From Melaminivora sp034675505 (lineage in GTDB: Bacteria > Pseudomonadota > Gammaproteobacteria > Burkholderiales > Burkholderiaceae_C), in NCBI GenBank assembly GCA_034675505.1, contig JAUCDD010000025.1, forward strand, positions 496,001 through 560,000: a stretch of 64,000 nt of DNA, read 5' to 3'. The position numbers were made by a program, and so were the translations under genes. Within the stretch, counting starts at the first letter, position 1, and every line of letters begins with the position of its first letter. This document shows, piece by piece, positions 1 through 8,226 of the stretch. The notes below the pieces were generated by a model. That model had not been told where the DNA came from. It ran no database searches and saw only the letters and a list, made by a program, of their open reading frames with translations.

Positions 1-1
1 C

Positions 2-1168
2 ATCATCCACCTGGTGCTGGCCCGTCTGCCCGACGCGCCCAAGGGCAGCAAGGGCATCAGCCTGTTCGTGGTGCCCAAGTTCAACGTGAACGCCCACGGC
101 AGCATCGGCAGCCGCAACCCCATCTTCTGCACCGGCCTGGAGCACAAGATGGGCATCCACGGCAACGCCACGGCGCAAATCGCCATCGACGGCGCCATCG
201 GCACCCTGGTGGGCGAGCCCCACAAGGGCCTGGCGGCCATGTTCGTGATGATGAACGCCGCCCGCCTGGGCGTGGGCAACCAGTCGCTGGGCCTGACCGA
301 AGTGGCCTTCCAGAACGCCCTGGCCTACGCCAAGGACCGCCTGCAGATGCGCAGCCTGTCGGGCACCAAGGCCAAGGACAAGGAAGCCGACCCCATCATC
401 GTGCACCCGGACGTGCGCAAGATGCTGCTCACCGCCAAGGCCTACGCCGAGGGCGCGCGCGCGCTGCAGATCTTTTGCACGCTGCTGCTGGACAAGGCGC
501 ACAACCACCCCGACGAGAAGGTGAAGAAGGACTCGGACGAGCTGGTGGCGCTGCTGACCCCCATCGTCAAGGCCTTCGTGACCGACAACGGCCACACCGC
601 CACCAACGCGGCGATGCAGGTCTTCGGCGGCCATGGCTACATCAAGGAATGGGGCATGGAGCAGTTCGTGCGGGACAACCGCATCAACATGATCTATGAA
701 GGCACGAACACCGTGCAGTCGCTGGACCTGCTGGGCCGCAAGGTGCTGGGCAACAACGGCGCCACGCTCAAGAAGTTCGGCAAGCTGGTCGGCCAGCTGG
801 TGGCTGAAGAGGGCGTCAACGAGAAGATGGCCGAGTTCATCAACCCGATCGCCTACCTGGGCGACCAGATGACCAAGTTCACCACCGAGATCGGCTTCCG
901 GGGCTTCCAGAACCCCGACGAGGTGGGCGCCGCCGCCGTGGACTATCTGCGCGTGGCCGGCCACCTGGTGTTCGGCTACCTGTTCGCCCGCATGGCGCAG
1001 GTCGCGCTGCGCGAGATCGCGGCCGGCAACAGCGATCCGTTCTATGTGGCCAAGTTGCAGACGGCGCGCTTCTACTTCGCCAAGCTGTTCCCCGAGACGG
1101 CGACGCTGATGCGCACGGCGCGCGCCGGAGCCAAGGTGCTGATGGACACGGACGCGGCCCTGGCCTGA
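2..1168 (+). CDS. Acyl-CoA dehydrogenase, C-terminal part (5' end outside window)
   Basis: Flavoprotein of the first step of beta-oxidation, making the alpha,beta-double bond in acyl-CoA. The reading frame is open from base 2, so the N-terminal part is cut by the window edge; 388 residues remain. The conserved segment FGGHGYIKEWGMEQF is followed by RDNRINMIYEGTNTVQ, whose Glu in YEGT (about residue 236 of the fragment) is where these enzymes carry the catalytic base. The extra ~130 residues after it match the extended, roughly 600-residue acyl-CoA dehydrogenase class with an additional C-terminal domain. It is followed by the other beta-oxidation enzymes on the same strand. Substrate chain length cannot be read from the sequence. 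Confidence 0.92.
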   Translation: MIHLVLARLPDAPKGSKGISLFVVPKFNVNAHGSIGSRNPIFCTGLEHKMGIHGNATAQIAIDGAIGTLVGEPHKGLAAMFVMMNAARLGVGNQSLGLTEVAFQNALAYAKDRLQMRSLSGTKAKDKEADPIIVHPDVRKMLLTAKAYAEGARALQIFCTLLLDKAHNHPDEKVKKDSDELVALLTPIVKAFVTDNGHTATNAAMQVFGGHGYIKEWGMEQFVRDNRINMIYEGTNTVQSLDLLGRKVLGNNGATLKKFGKLVGQLVAEEGVNEKMAEFINPIAYLGDQMTKFTTEIGFRGFQNPDEVGAAAVDYLRVAGHLVFGYLFARMAQVALREIAAGNSDPFYVAKLQTARFYFAKLFPETATLMRTARAGAKVLMDTDAALA

Positions 1169-1190
1169 CCGTGCTGCCGGCCCCTTTCTC

Positions 1191-1306
1191 GCTCCCTCCC
1201 CCCTCTGGGGGAGGGCAGGGGTGGGGGCCAGCGCCGGGCGATCATCCAGCCGCAGCTCGCACTGCCAACCGGCCCCCGTCCCCGCCTTCCCCCGAGGGGG
1301 AAGGAG
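1191..1306. repeat. Nested inverted repeat, copy A
   Basis: Left arm 1191-1229 and right arm 1271-1306 are imperfect reverse complements of each other (about 36 bases), separated by a unique spacer. Each arm also contains its own small palindrome of C-run, CTCTG or CGAG, G-run. Same family as the copies at 1785, 4399, 4531 and 6220. It fills the gap between the acyl-CoA dehydrogenase and the DUF2147 gene. Confidence 0.85.
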
Positions 1307-1337
1307 TAAAACCCACACTTTCTACCCTGGAGCCCTC

Positions 1338-1772
1338 ATGAACAAAGCCCTTGCAGCTATCATTTTCGCAGCAATCGCCGCCCCCGCCTGGGCCCAGATG
1401 TCCCCCGTGGGCCTGTGGCGCAGCATGGACGACAAGACCGGCGAGGCGAAGTCCGAGATCCGCATTGCCGACAAGGGCGGCGTGCTGGAGGGCCGCATCG
1501 AAAAGCTCCTGCGCAAGGACGCCGACCCGGCGGCCAAGTGCGTGGAGTGCAAGGATGCGCTCAAGGACCAGCCCATGGTCGGCCTGCCCATCATCACCGG
1601 CGCGAAGAAGGCCGAAGGCAAGGACGTGTGGGAGGGCGGCAAGATCCTCGACCCCGAGAACGGCAAGCAATACACCCTGCGCCTGACGCCCGTCGATGGC
1701 GGCCAGAAGCTCGAAGTGCGCGGCTCCATCGGCCCCTTCGGCCGCACGCAGACCTGGCAACGCGTGAACTGA
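1338..1772 (+). CDS. DUF2147 family exported protein
   Basis: Small secreted protein of 144 residues. Residues 1-20 (MNKALAAIIFAAIAAPAWAQ) form a signal peptide with an AWAQ cleavage site. The mature part starts PVGLWRSMDDKTGEAKSEIRI and ends GSIGPFGRTQTWQRV, the layout of the DUF2147 beta-barrel-like domain (WRS/D at the start, GRTQTW at the end). The pair C-V-E-C near residue 70 is notable for an exported protein. I chose the ATG at 1338 because upstream in-frame codons run through the repeat. It lies between two beta-oxidation genes; its role there is unknown. Confidence 0.8.
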   Translation: MNKALAAIIFAAIAAPAWAQMSPVGLWRSMDDKTGEAKSEIRIADKGGVLEGRIEKLLRKDADPAAKCVECKDALKDQPMVGLPIITGAKKAEGKDVWEGGKILDPENGKQYTLRLTPVDGGQKLEVRGSIGPFGRTQTWQRVN

Positions 1773-1784
1773 CCCCTTTGTCTT

Positions 1785-1899
1785 CCTCCCTCCCCCTCTG
1801 GGGGAGGGCTGGGGTGGGGGCCAGCGACGATGACAACATCACACGTCGTGCCAGAACCAGCCAGCCCCCATCCCCGCCTTCCCCCAGAGGGGGAAGGAG
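1785..1899. repeat. Nested inverted repeat, copy B
   Basis: Left arm 1785-1822 and right arm 1864-1899, inverted relative to each other, with a unique spacer of about 40 bases. The right arm ends in GGAAGGAG about 35 bases upstream of the next start codon, so it could be in the leader of that gene. Confidence 0.87.
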
Positions 1900-1933
1900 T
1901 GAAACCCCGACCCACTCAACCCATTCCCACCCC

Positions 1934-4357
1934 ATGACCCGATTCAACGTCAAGAAAGTCGCCGTCCTCGGCGCGGGCGTGATGGGCGCGCAGATTGCGG
2001 CCCATCTCGTCAACGTGAAGGTGCCGGTGGTGCTGTTCGACCTGCCCGCCAAGGAAGGCCCGAAGAACGGCATCGTCACCAAGGCCATCGCCAACCTCAA
2101 GAAGCTCAAGCCCTCGCCCCTGGGCGTGGCGGACGACGCCGACCTGATCCAGGCGGCGAACTACGAGGAGCACCTCTCCCTGCTGAAAGAGTGCGACCTG
2201 GTGATCGAGGCGATCGCCGAGCGCATGGACTGGAAGCAGGACCTGTACCACAAGATCGCCCCGCACGTGGCCAAGCACGCCATCCTGGCGAGCAACACCT
2301 CGGGCCTGTCGATCACCAAGCTGTCCGAGGCGCTGCCCGAGCAGCTGCGCCCGCGCTTTTGCGGCATCCACTTCTTCAACCCGCCGCGCTACATGGTGCT
2401 GGTCGAGCTGATCAACACGCCCACCACGCAGCCCGAAGTGCTGGACCAGCTCGAAGCCTTCGTGACGACCGGCCTGGGCAAGGGCGTGGTGCGCGCGCAC
2501 GACACGCCCAACTTCATCGCCAACCGCGTGGGCATCGCCGGCATGCTGTCCACCATGAAGGAGGTCGAGAACTTCGGCCTGACCTTCGATGTGGTGGACG
2601 ACCTGACGGGCAAGAAGCTGGGCCGCGCCAGCAGCGGCACCTTCCGCACCGCCGACGTGGTGGGCCTGGACACCATGGCCCACGTCATCAAGACGCTGCA
2701 GGACAACCTGAGCATCGAGACCGATCCGTTCTACGACAGCTTCGGCACGCCCCCGGTGCTGGCCAAGCTGATCGAGCTGGGCAACCTGGGCCAGAAGACC
2801 AAGGCGGGCTTCTACAAGAAGCAGGGCCGCGACATCCTGCGCTTCGACCTGGAGGGCGAGGAATATGTGCCCGCCGGTGGCAAGGCCGACGAGGTCTATG
2901 GCCGCATGCTGAAGAAGCCCGCCGCCGAGCGCCTCAAATTGCTGCGCAACGCGGAAGGCGCGCAGGGCCAATTCCTGTGGGCGATTTTGCGCAACGGTTT
3001 CCACTACGCCGCCGTGCATCTGGCCGAGATTGCCGACACCGCGCGCGACGTGGACCAGGCCATGCGCTGGGGCTTCGGCATGAAGCAGGGCCCCTTCGAG
3101 CTGTGGCAGCAGGCCGGCTGGCTCGAAGTCGCCAAGATGATCCAGGAGGACATCGATGCGGGCAAGGCATTGAGCAAGGCACCGCTGCCGGATTGGGTGT
3201 TCAAGGGCCCCGTGGCGGACGCCGGCGGCGTGCACACGGCGCAGGGCTCGTGGAGTGCGCGCCAGGGCAAATTCGTGCCGCGCCGCCAGCTGCCGGTGTA
3301 CGAGCGCCAGTACTTCCCCGAAAAGCTGCTGGGCGAGGACAACCTGCCCGACTGGCGCACGGCCGGCACCACCGTCAGCAACACCGACGCGCTGCGCACC
3401 TGGACGCTGGACCGCGAGGTCTGCCCCGCCGGCGGCCGCGTGCTGATCGCCAGCATCCAGAGCAAGATGCACGCCATCAGCCCCGACGTGATGGAAGGCC
3501 TGGTGGAGGCCATCGACCTGGCCGAGCGCGAGTACGACGGCCTGGTCATCTGGTCGGGCGACGCGCCGTTCTCGGTCGGCGCTGACCTGCAGGCCACCAT
3601 GCCGGCCTACGTGGTGGCGGGCATCGGCGCCATCGAGGACGTCGAGCACGAGCTGCAAAAGCTGATGCTGCGCCTGCGCTACGCCCAGGTGCCGGTGATC
3701 TCGGCCATCCACGGCATGGCGCTGGGCGGCGGCTGCGAGCTGGCCGTGCACAGCGCGCGCCGCGTGGTGCATATGGAAAGCTACATCGGCCTGGTGGAAG
3801 TGGGCGTGGGCCTGGTGCCAGGGGCGGGCGGGCTGACCTACATCGCCCGCCGCGCGGCCGAGAACGCGGCCAAGTCCACCGACAAGGACCTGCTGCACTT
3901 CCTGACCGAGGGCTTCACGGCGGCCGCTATGGCCAAGGTGGGCACCAGCGCGCTGGAGTCGCGCAAGCTCGGCTACCTGCTGGATGACGACATCGTCGTG
4001 CCGCACAAGGACGAGCTGCTGTTCGTCGCCGTGAACGAGGCCCGCGCCATGACCATGGCCGGCTGGCGCGCACCGATGAAGCGCCTGTTCCCCGTGGCCG
4101 GCCGCAGCGGCATCGCCACCATCCGCGGCTCGCTGGTCAACATGAAGGACGGTGGCTTCATCAGCGAGCACGACCAGCGCATCGCCACCATGATCGCCGA
4201 GGTGGTCTGCGGCGGCGATGTGGATGCGGGCACGCTGGTGAGCGAGGAGTACCTGATGCAGCTGGAGCGCAAGGCCTTTTGCACGCTGATCGAGCATCCG
4301 AAGACGCAGGAGCGGATCCTGGGGATGCTGAGCACGGGCAAGCCGGTGCGGAACTGA
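1934..4357 (+). CDS. 3-hydroxyacyl-CoA dehydrogenase / enoyl-CoA hydratase (FadN/FadJ-like)
   Basis: Bifunctional beta-oxidation enzyme of 807 residues: hydrates enoyl-CoA and oxidises the resulting 3-hydroxyacyl-CoA with NAD. The dehydrogenase comes first: the Rossmann motif VLGAGVMGAQIA is at residues 9-20, and SNTSGLSI and HFFNPP follow around 120-145. The crotonase half is C-terminal, with HGMALGGGCELAVHS near residue 593 forming the oxyanion hole and VGLVPGAGG after it. This order (dehydrogenase then hydratase) is that of Bacillus FadN rather than E. coli FadB. ATG 1934 gives the normal N-terminus; the longer upstream frame reads through the repeat. Works with the thiolase at 5014. Confidence 0.92.
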   Translation: MTRFNVKKVAVLGAGVMGAQIAAHLVNVKVPVVLFDLPAKEGPKNGIVTKAIANLKKLKPSPLGVADDADLIQAANYEEHLSLLKECDLVIEAIAERMDWKQDLYHKIAPHVAKHAILASNTSGLSITKLSEALPEQLRPRFCGIHFFNPPRYMVLVELINTPTTQPEVLDQLEAFVTTGLGKGVVRAHDTPNFIANRVGIAGMLSTMKEVENFGLTFDVVDDLTGKKLGRASSGTFRTADVVGLDTMAHVIKTLQDNLSIETDPFYDSFGTPPVLAKLIELGNLGQKTKAGFYKKQGRDILRFDLEGEEYVPAGGKADEVYGRMLKKPAAERLKLLRNAEGAQGQFLWAILRNGFHYAAVHLAEIADTARDVDQAMRWGFGMKQGPFELWQQAGWLEVAKMIQEDIDAGKALSKAPLPDWVFKGPVADAGGVHTAQGSWSARQGKFVPRRQLPVYERQYFPEKLLGEDNLPDWRTAGTTVSNTDALRTWTLDREVCPAGGRVLIASIQSKMHAISPDVMEGLVEAIDLAEREYDGLVIWSGDAPFSVGADLQATMPAYVVAGIGAIEDVEHELQKLMLRLRYAQVPVISAIHGMALGGGCELAVHSARRVVHMESYIGLVEVGVGLVPGAGGLTYIARRAAENAAKSTDKDLLHFLTEGFTAAAMAKVGTSALESRKLGYLLDDDIVVPHKDELLFVAVNEARAMTMAGWRAPMKRLFPVAGRSGIATIRGSLVNMKDGGFISEHDQRIATMIAEVVCGGDVDAGTLVSEEYLMQLERKAFCTLIEHPKTQERILGMLSTGKPVRN

Positions 4358-4398
4358 GGACGCGGAGCCGATATGTTGGTACGCGGCGCTGCCCTCTC

Positions 4399-4515
4399 GC
4401 TCCCTCCCCCTCTGGGGGAGGGCCGGGGTGGGGGCCAGCGAGGGGCGTGGCCTCGGCAGACGGTGCGCCAGGTCCAGCCGGGCCCCCATCCCCACCTTCC
4501 CCCAGAGGGAAGGAA
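4399..4515. repeat. Nested inverted repeat, copy C
   Basis: Left arm 4399-4436, right arm about 4481-4515, variable spacer. It is followed directly by the left arm of a second element (4531), so this gap holds three arms before the DUF559 gene. Confidence 0.83.
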
Positions 4516-4530
4516 GGGCAACAGCCGTCC

Positions 4531-4989
4531 CGCCCCGCCCTGTGGGGGAGGGTTGGGGTGGGGGCCAGCCCCGCTCTATCGCTGGAGTAGCTTCCCCATG
4601 CAAAACCAGGCCACTTCCCGTGCCCGCAGCAATGCCCAAGTGCTGCGCCGCGAAATGACCGACAGCGAGCGCGCCTTGTGGCAGCGCCTCAAGGGTGAGC
4701 AACTCGGCGTGAAATTCCGTCGCCAACACCCATTGGGCAGCTACATCGCCGATTTCGCCTGCCTGGCGCCGCGGCTCATCGTCGAACTCGATGGTTCGCA
4801 GCACGCAGGGCAGATCGCCTACGACGCGCGCCGCGATGCGTTCTTCCAGGCGCAGGGCTTCGCAGTGCTGCGTTTTGCATCCAACGCGCCATTCACACAA
4901 CTGGAGGGGGTCTTGCAGGCAGTACACAACCGTTTGGTCGAATTGCGCAGCGAGCCCCCATCCCCGCCTTCCCCCAAAGGGGGAAGGAG
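4531..4989. mobile_element. Putative repeat-bounded element carrying a DUF559 gene
   Basis: A left arm at 4531-4566 and a right arm at 4954-4989 belong to the same inverted-repeat family as the short copies A, B, C and E, but the spacer here is about 390 bases and is filled by the DUF559 coding region. The simplest reading is a short MITE-like element whose larger version carries a nuclease-like gene. Target-site duplications were not recognisable by eye, so mobility is inference. Confidence 0.5.
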
Positions 4990-5017
4990 TCAAATCACCC
5001 AGGAGCAGTCTCCATGA
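4598..5017 (+). CDS. DUF559 (PD-(D/E)XK nuclease-like) protein
   Basis: 139-residue protein of the DUF559 family, which is related to very-short-patch repair-type endonucleases. Seen: SNAQVLRREMTDSERALWQRL at residues ~11-31, KFRRQHPLGSYIADFAC (~40-56), then LIVELDGSQHAG (~60-71) and a final beta-strand GFAVLRFASN. Asp of the IADF strand, the E-L-D of IVELDG and the Q-H after it are the likely metal-site residues. The last ~27 residues (EPPSPPSPKGGRS and on) are simply the translated right arm of the flanking repeat, so they are probably not part of the fold. The stop codon overlaps the start of the thiolase gene (ATGA). DNA cleavage activity is inferred from the family. Confidence 0.82.
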   Translation: MQNQATSRARSNAQVLRREMTDSERALWQRLKGEQLGVKFRRQHPLGSYIADFACLAPRLIVELDGSQHAGQIAYDARRDAFFQAQGFAVLRFASNAPFTQLEGVLQAVHNRLVELRSEPPSPPSPKGGRSQITQEQSP

Positions 5018-6210
5018 AACAACAGCAAGACGCCTACATCGTCGCCGCCACGCGCACGCCCATCGGGCGTTCGCACAAGGGCTTTTTCCGCAACTACCGG
5101 CCCGATGACCTGCTGGCCACCATCCTGAAGTCCGCCCTGGCCCAGGCGCCCGGCCTGGACCCGCAGGCCATCGAGGACATCATCTGCGGCTGCGCCATCC
5201 CCGAGGCCCAGCAGGGCCTGAACGTGGCGCGCATCGGCGCGGTGCTTGCCGGGCTGCCGGCCAGCGTGGGCGGCATCACCGTGAACCGCTTCTGCGCCTC
5301 GGGCCTGTCGGCCGTGGCCATGGCGGCCGACCGCATCCGCGTGGGCGAGGCCGACGTGATGATCGCCGCCGGCGTGGAGAGCATGAGCATGGTGCCCATG
5401 ATGGGCAACAACCCCAGCCTGTCGCCTTCGATCTTCGAGCGCGACGGCGACGTGGGCATCGCCTACGGCATGGGCCTGACGGCCGAGAAGGTCGCCCAGC
5501 AGTGGAAGGTCTCGCGCGAGGCGCAGGACGCCTTTGCGCTGGAATCGCACCGCCGCGCCATCGCCGCGCAGCAGGCCGGCGAGTTCAAGGACGAGATCAC
5601 GCCCATCGAGGTCACCGACCGCAGCGTGAACCTGGAGACGGGTGAACTGGTGCAAAAGACCCGCACCGTCGATCTGGACGAAGGCCCGCGCCCCGACACC
5701 AGCCTGGAAGGCCTGGCCAAGCTGCGCACGGTGTTTGCCGCGCGCGGTTCGGTCACGGCGGGCAACAGCTCGCAGACCAGCGACGGCGCCGGCGCGCTGA
5801 TCCTGGCCAGCGAAGCCGCCATCAAGCGCTTCGGCCTCACCCCCCTGGCGCGCTTCGTCAGCTACGCCAGCCGCGGCGTGCCGCCTTCGATCATGGGCAT
5901 CGGCCCCATCGAGGCCATCCCGGCCGCGCTGCGCTATGCGGGCCTGAAGCAGGAAGACATCGGCTGGTACGAGCTGAACGAGGCGTTTGCCGCGCAGTCG
6001 CTGGCGGTGGTCAACACGCTGGGGCTGGACCCATCCAGGGTCAACCCCATGGGCGGCGCCATCGCCCTGGGCCACCCGCTGGGCGCCACGGGCGCCATCC
6101 GCTCGGCCACCGTGGTGCACGCGCTGCGCCGCAAGCAGCTGAAGTACGGCATGGTCACCATGTGCGTGGGCATGGGCCAGGGCGCGGCGGGCATCTTCGA
6201 GCGCGTCTGA
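5014..6210 (+). CDS. Acetyl-CoA C-acyltransferase (thiolase)
   Basis: 398-residue thiolase for the last step of beta-oxidation, cleaving 3-ketoacyl-CoA with CoA. The acylated nucleophile is the Cys in VNRFCASGLSAV (about residue 94). The second active-site block GGAIALGHPLGATGA carries the His near residue 353, and the C-terminal CVGMGQGAAGIF carries the acid/base Cys. Length is that of a standard thiolase. It starts within the last codons of the DUF559 gene; an AGGAG sits just upstream of the ATG. Partner of the bifunctional enzyme at 1934. FadA versus FadI versus acetyl-CoA acetyltransferase type cannot be separated by motif alone. Confidence 0.93.
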   Translation: MKQQQDAYIVAATRTPIGRSHKGFFRNYRPDDLLATILKSALAQAPGLDPQAIEDIICGCAIPEAQQGLNVARIGAVLAGLPASVGGITVNRFCASGLSAVAMAADRIRVGEADVMIAAGVESMSMVPMMGNNPSLSPSIFERDGDVGIAYGMGLTAEKVAQQWKVSREAQDAFALESHRRAIAAQQAGEFKDEITPIEVTDRSVNLETGELVQKTRTVDLDEGPRPDTSLEGLAKLRTVFAARGSVTAGNSSQTSDGAGALILASEAAIKRFGLTPLARFVSYASRGVPPSIMGIGPIEAIPAALRYAGLKQEDIGWYELNEAFAAQSLAVVNTLGLDPSRVNPMGGAIALGHPLGATGAIRSATVVHALRRKQLKYGMVTMCVGMGQGAAGIFERV

Positions 6211-6219
6211 CCCGCACCC

Positions 6220-6334
6220 GCTCCCTCCCCCTCTGGGGGAGGGCTGGGGTGGGGGGCCGGCCACCGCCCATGCCCCCACCCTGGCGCCCATTGCCAGCGG
6301 CCCCCATCCCAGCCTTCCCCAGAGGGGGAAGGAG
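6220..6334. repeat. Nested inverted repeat, copy E
   Basis: Left arm 6220-6258, right arm 6299-6334, starting ten bases after the thiolase stop codon. Same family as copies A-C. Confidence 0.86.
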
Positions 6335-6357
6335 CAATAGCCGGCGTCAATCAACGG

Positions 6358-6386
6358 TATATAGCTACCAAAAGAGTAGCAAAAAC
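6358..6386. repeat. TAGCTA-type intergenic repeat
   Basis: Short AT-rich element with ATAGCTAC and an inverted GCTAC / GTAGC pair (6364-6368 and 6376-6380). One of several related elements in this window. Confidence 0.5.
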
Positions 6387-6398
6387 AGGAGACTCCCC

Positions 6399-7295
6399 AT
6401 GCAGCAGTTCGACCTGCCGGTCAGCGGCGCGGCCCACCCGCTGGCGGTGCGCCGCTTCCTGCCGCCGGTTGGCACGGCGGCGCAGGGCAGCGTGGTCATA
6501 GGCGCGGCATTCTGCGTGCCGCAGACCTTCTACGCCCCGTTCGCGCAGTGGCTGGCCGCCCAGGGCTGGGCCGTCACCACGTTCGACTACCGGGGCCAGG
6601 GCGCGTCCCTGCACGGGCCCATGCGCGCCGTGCGCGCCGACCTGCACGACTGGGTGCGCGACTACGACGCCGTGATCGCGCATGCGGCGGGCGCGCTGCC
6701 CGGCCGGCCGCTGCTGCTCGTCGGCCACAGCCTGGGCGCGCAGCTGCCCGGCCTGCTGCAGGAGAAACACCGCGTCGCCGGCCTGCTGGCCGTGGCCGCC
6801 GGCAGCGGCTACTGGCGCCAGAACGCGCCGCGCCTGCGCCGCGCCATGCCGTTTTTCTGGCACGCGCTGGTGCCGCTGTCGGTGCGGCTGTGCGGCTACT
6901 TTCCCGGTCGGCGGCTGCGCGCCGTGGGCGATCTGCCGCGCGGCGTGGCGCTGCAGTGGCGCCGCTGGTGCCTGCACCCGCGCTACAGCGCAGGCGCTGA
7001 AGGCCAACAAGCCGAGCGCAGCTACGCGGACGTGCGCTTTCCCATCCACGCGCTCCGCATGGCGGACGACGAGATGATGACCCTGGCCGGCACCGAGGCG
7101 CTCCTCGCCCTGTACAGCGGCGCGCCGCGGCAGATCGAGCGCATCGCCCCGCAGGACGTGGGCGCGCGGCGCATCGGCCACTTCGGCTTTTTCCGCGACA
7201 GCTTCGCCACCACGCTGTGGCCGCGCGCCGCGCAGCAGCTGGCGCAGTTCGCGCAGGCGCACGAGGCGCCGCGCGCCAGCGCGTCGCCCGCATGA
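6399..7295 (+). CDS. Alpha/beta hydrolase
   Basis: 298-residue serine hydrolase of the alpha/beta fold. The nucleophile elbow GHSLGAQ puts the Ser at about residue 111; an upstream TTFDYRGQGAS fits the strand and loop before it, and IGHFGFF near residue 258 supplies the likely His. The start is fixed by AGGAG at 6387-6391, seven bases before ATG 6399. It lies between the thiolase and two thioesterase genes, so an acyl-thioester or lipid-derived ester is a reasonable guess for the substrate, but nothing in the sequence proves it. Confidence 0.8.
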   Translation: MQQFDLPVSGAAHPLAVRRFLPPVGTAAQGSVVIGAAFCVPQTFYAPFAQWLAAQGWAVTTFDYRGQGASLHGPMRAVRADLHDWVRDYDAVIAHAAGALPGRPLLLVGHSLGAQLPGLLQEKHRVAGLLAVAAGSGYWRQNAPRLRRAMPFFWHALVPLSVRLCGYFPGRRLRAVGDLPRGVALQWRRWCLHPRYSAGAEGQQAERSYADVRFPIHALRMADDEMMTLAGTEALLALYSGAPRQIERIAPQDVGARRIGHFGFFRDSFATTLWPRAAQQLAQFAQAHEAPRASASPA

Positions 7296-7332
7296 CGCAG
7301 CGGCGCGCCTGCTACGGGCACACTCAGGCGCC

Positions 7333-8184
7333 ATGACCGATATGCAGACCACCACCTCCACCGCCGCCCACCCGCTGGACGAAGCCCTGGCGCTCGCGCC
7401 CGGCGCCGGCGGCCACCTCACCGGCCAGACCACCCAGGCCTACTGGAACATGGTCGGCCCCTATGGCGGCCTGACGGCGGCCACCATGCTGGCCGCCGTG
7501 CTGCGCCACCCCGACGCCCTGGGCGAGCCGGTGGCGCTGACGGTGAATTTCGCCGCCGCCGTGACCGAGGGCCCCTTCACCGTCGAGGCCACGCCCGTGC
7601 GCACCAACCGCTCCACCCAGCACTGGGTGGTGAGCGTGCTGCAAAGCCCGGCCGAAGGCGGCGCGCCGCAGGTGACCACCACCGCCACCGTGCTGATGGC
7701 CGAGCGCCGCGAGACCTGGAGCGCCGCCGACACCCCCATGCCGCAGGTGCCGCCGCCGGCGCAGTGCGAGGCCGCCCCGCCCATCTTCCCCGTGCAATGG
7801 CTCAAGCGCTACGAGATGCGCCCGGTGCGCGGCATGCTGCCGCAGGAGTGGGACGGCAGCGAGCGCGACAGCCTGACGCAGCTGTGGATGCGCGACGCGC
7901 CCGCGCGGCCGCTGGACTTCCCCGCGCTGGCCGCGCTGGCCGACGTGTTCTTCCCGCGCGTGTGGCGCCGCCGCGCGCTGCGCGTGCCGGCGGGCACCGT
8001 CTCCATGACGGTGTACTTCCATGCAGGCAGCGACATGCTGGCGCGCACCGGCAGCGGCTACCTGCTGGGCCAGGCGCGCGCGCAGGAGTTCCGCAACGGC
8101 TTTTTCGACCAGGCCGCGCAGCTGTGGAACGAAGCCGGCGAGCTGCTGGCCACCACGCACCAGATCGTCTACTACAAGGAATGA
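7333..8184 (+). CDS. Acyl-CoA thioesterase, double-hotdog (TesB-like)
   Basis: 283 residues, the length of a double-hotdog acyl-CoA thioesterase. The first domain has the WNMVGPYGGLTAATML helix region (~38-53), typical of this fold, and NFAAAVTEGPFTVEA as the following strand. The second domain ends YLLGQARAQEFRNGFFDQAAQLW and GELLATTHQIVYY, where the Gln and Asp-Gln are usual catalytic positions. It would release free fatty acid from CoA. Neighbours are other acyl-CoA enzymes and the gap to the next start is only a few bases, so it is probably co-transcribed with the enoyl-CoA hydratase gene. Confidence 0.82.
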   Translation: MTDMQTTTSTAAHPLDEALALAPGAGGHLTGQTTQAYWNMVGPYGGLTAATMLAAVLRHPDALGEPVALTVNFAAAVTEGPFTVEATPVRTNRSTQHWVVSVLQSPAEGGAPQVTTTATVLMAERRETWSAADTPMPQVPPPAQCEAAPPIFPVQWLKRYEMRPVRGMLPQEWDGSERDSLTQLWMRDAPARPLDFPALAALADVFFPRVWRRRALRVPAGTVSMTVYFHAGSDMLARTGSGYLLGQARAQEFRNGFFDQAAQLWNEAGELLATTHQIVYYKE

Positions 8185-8226
8185 CCCCCATGAACACCGC
8201 CACCACCGCCGCCCCAGGACATCCTG

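Noticed and set aside
1916..4993. 1025-codon open frame on the minus strand opposite the beta-oxidation genes
   Set aside because: Composition is the mirror of a GC-rich gene (His/Ala/Gly/Arg-rich), with no family motif, and it runs antisense to three clear genes.
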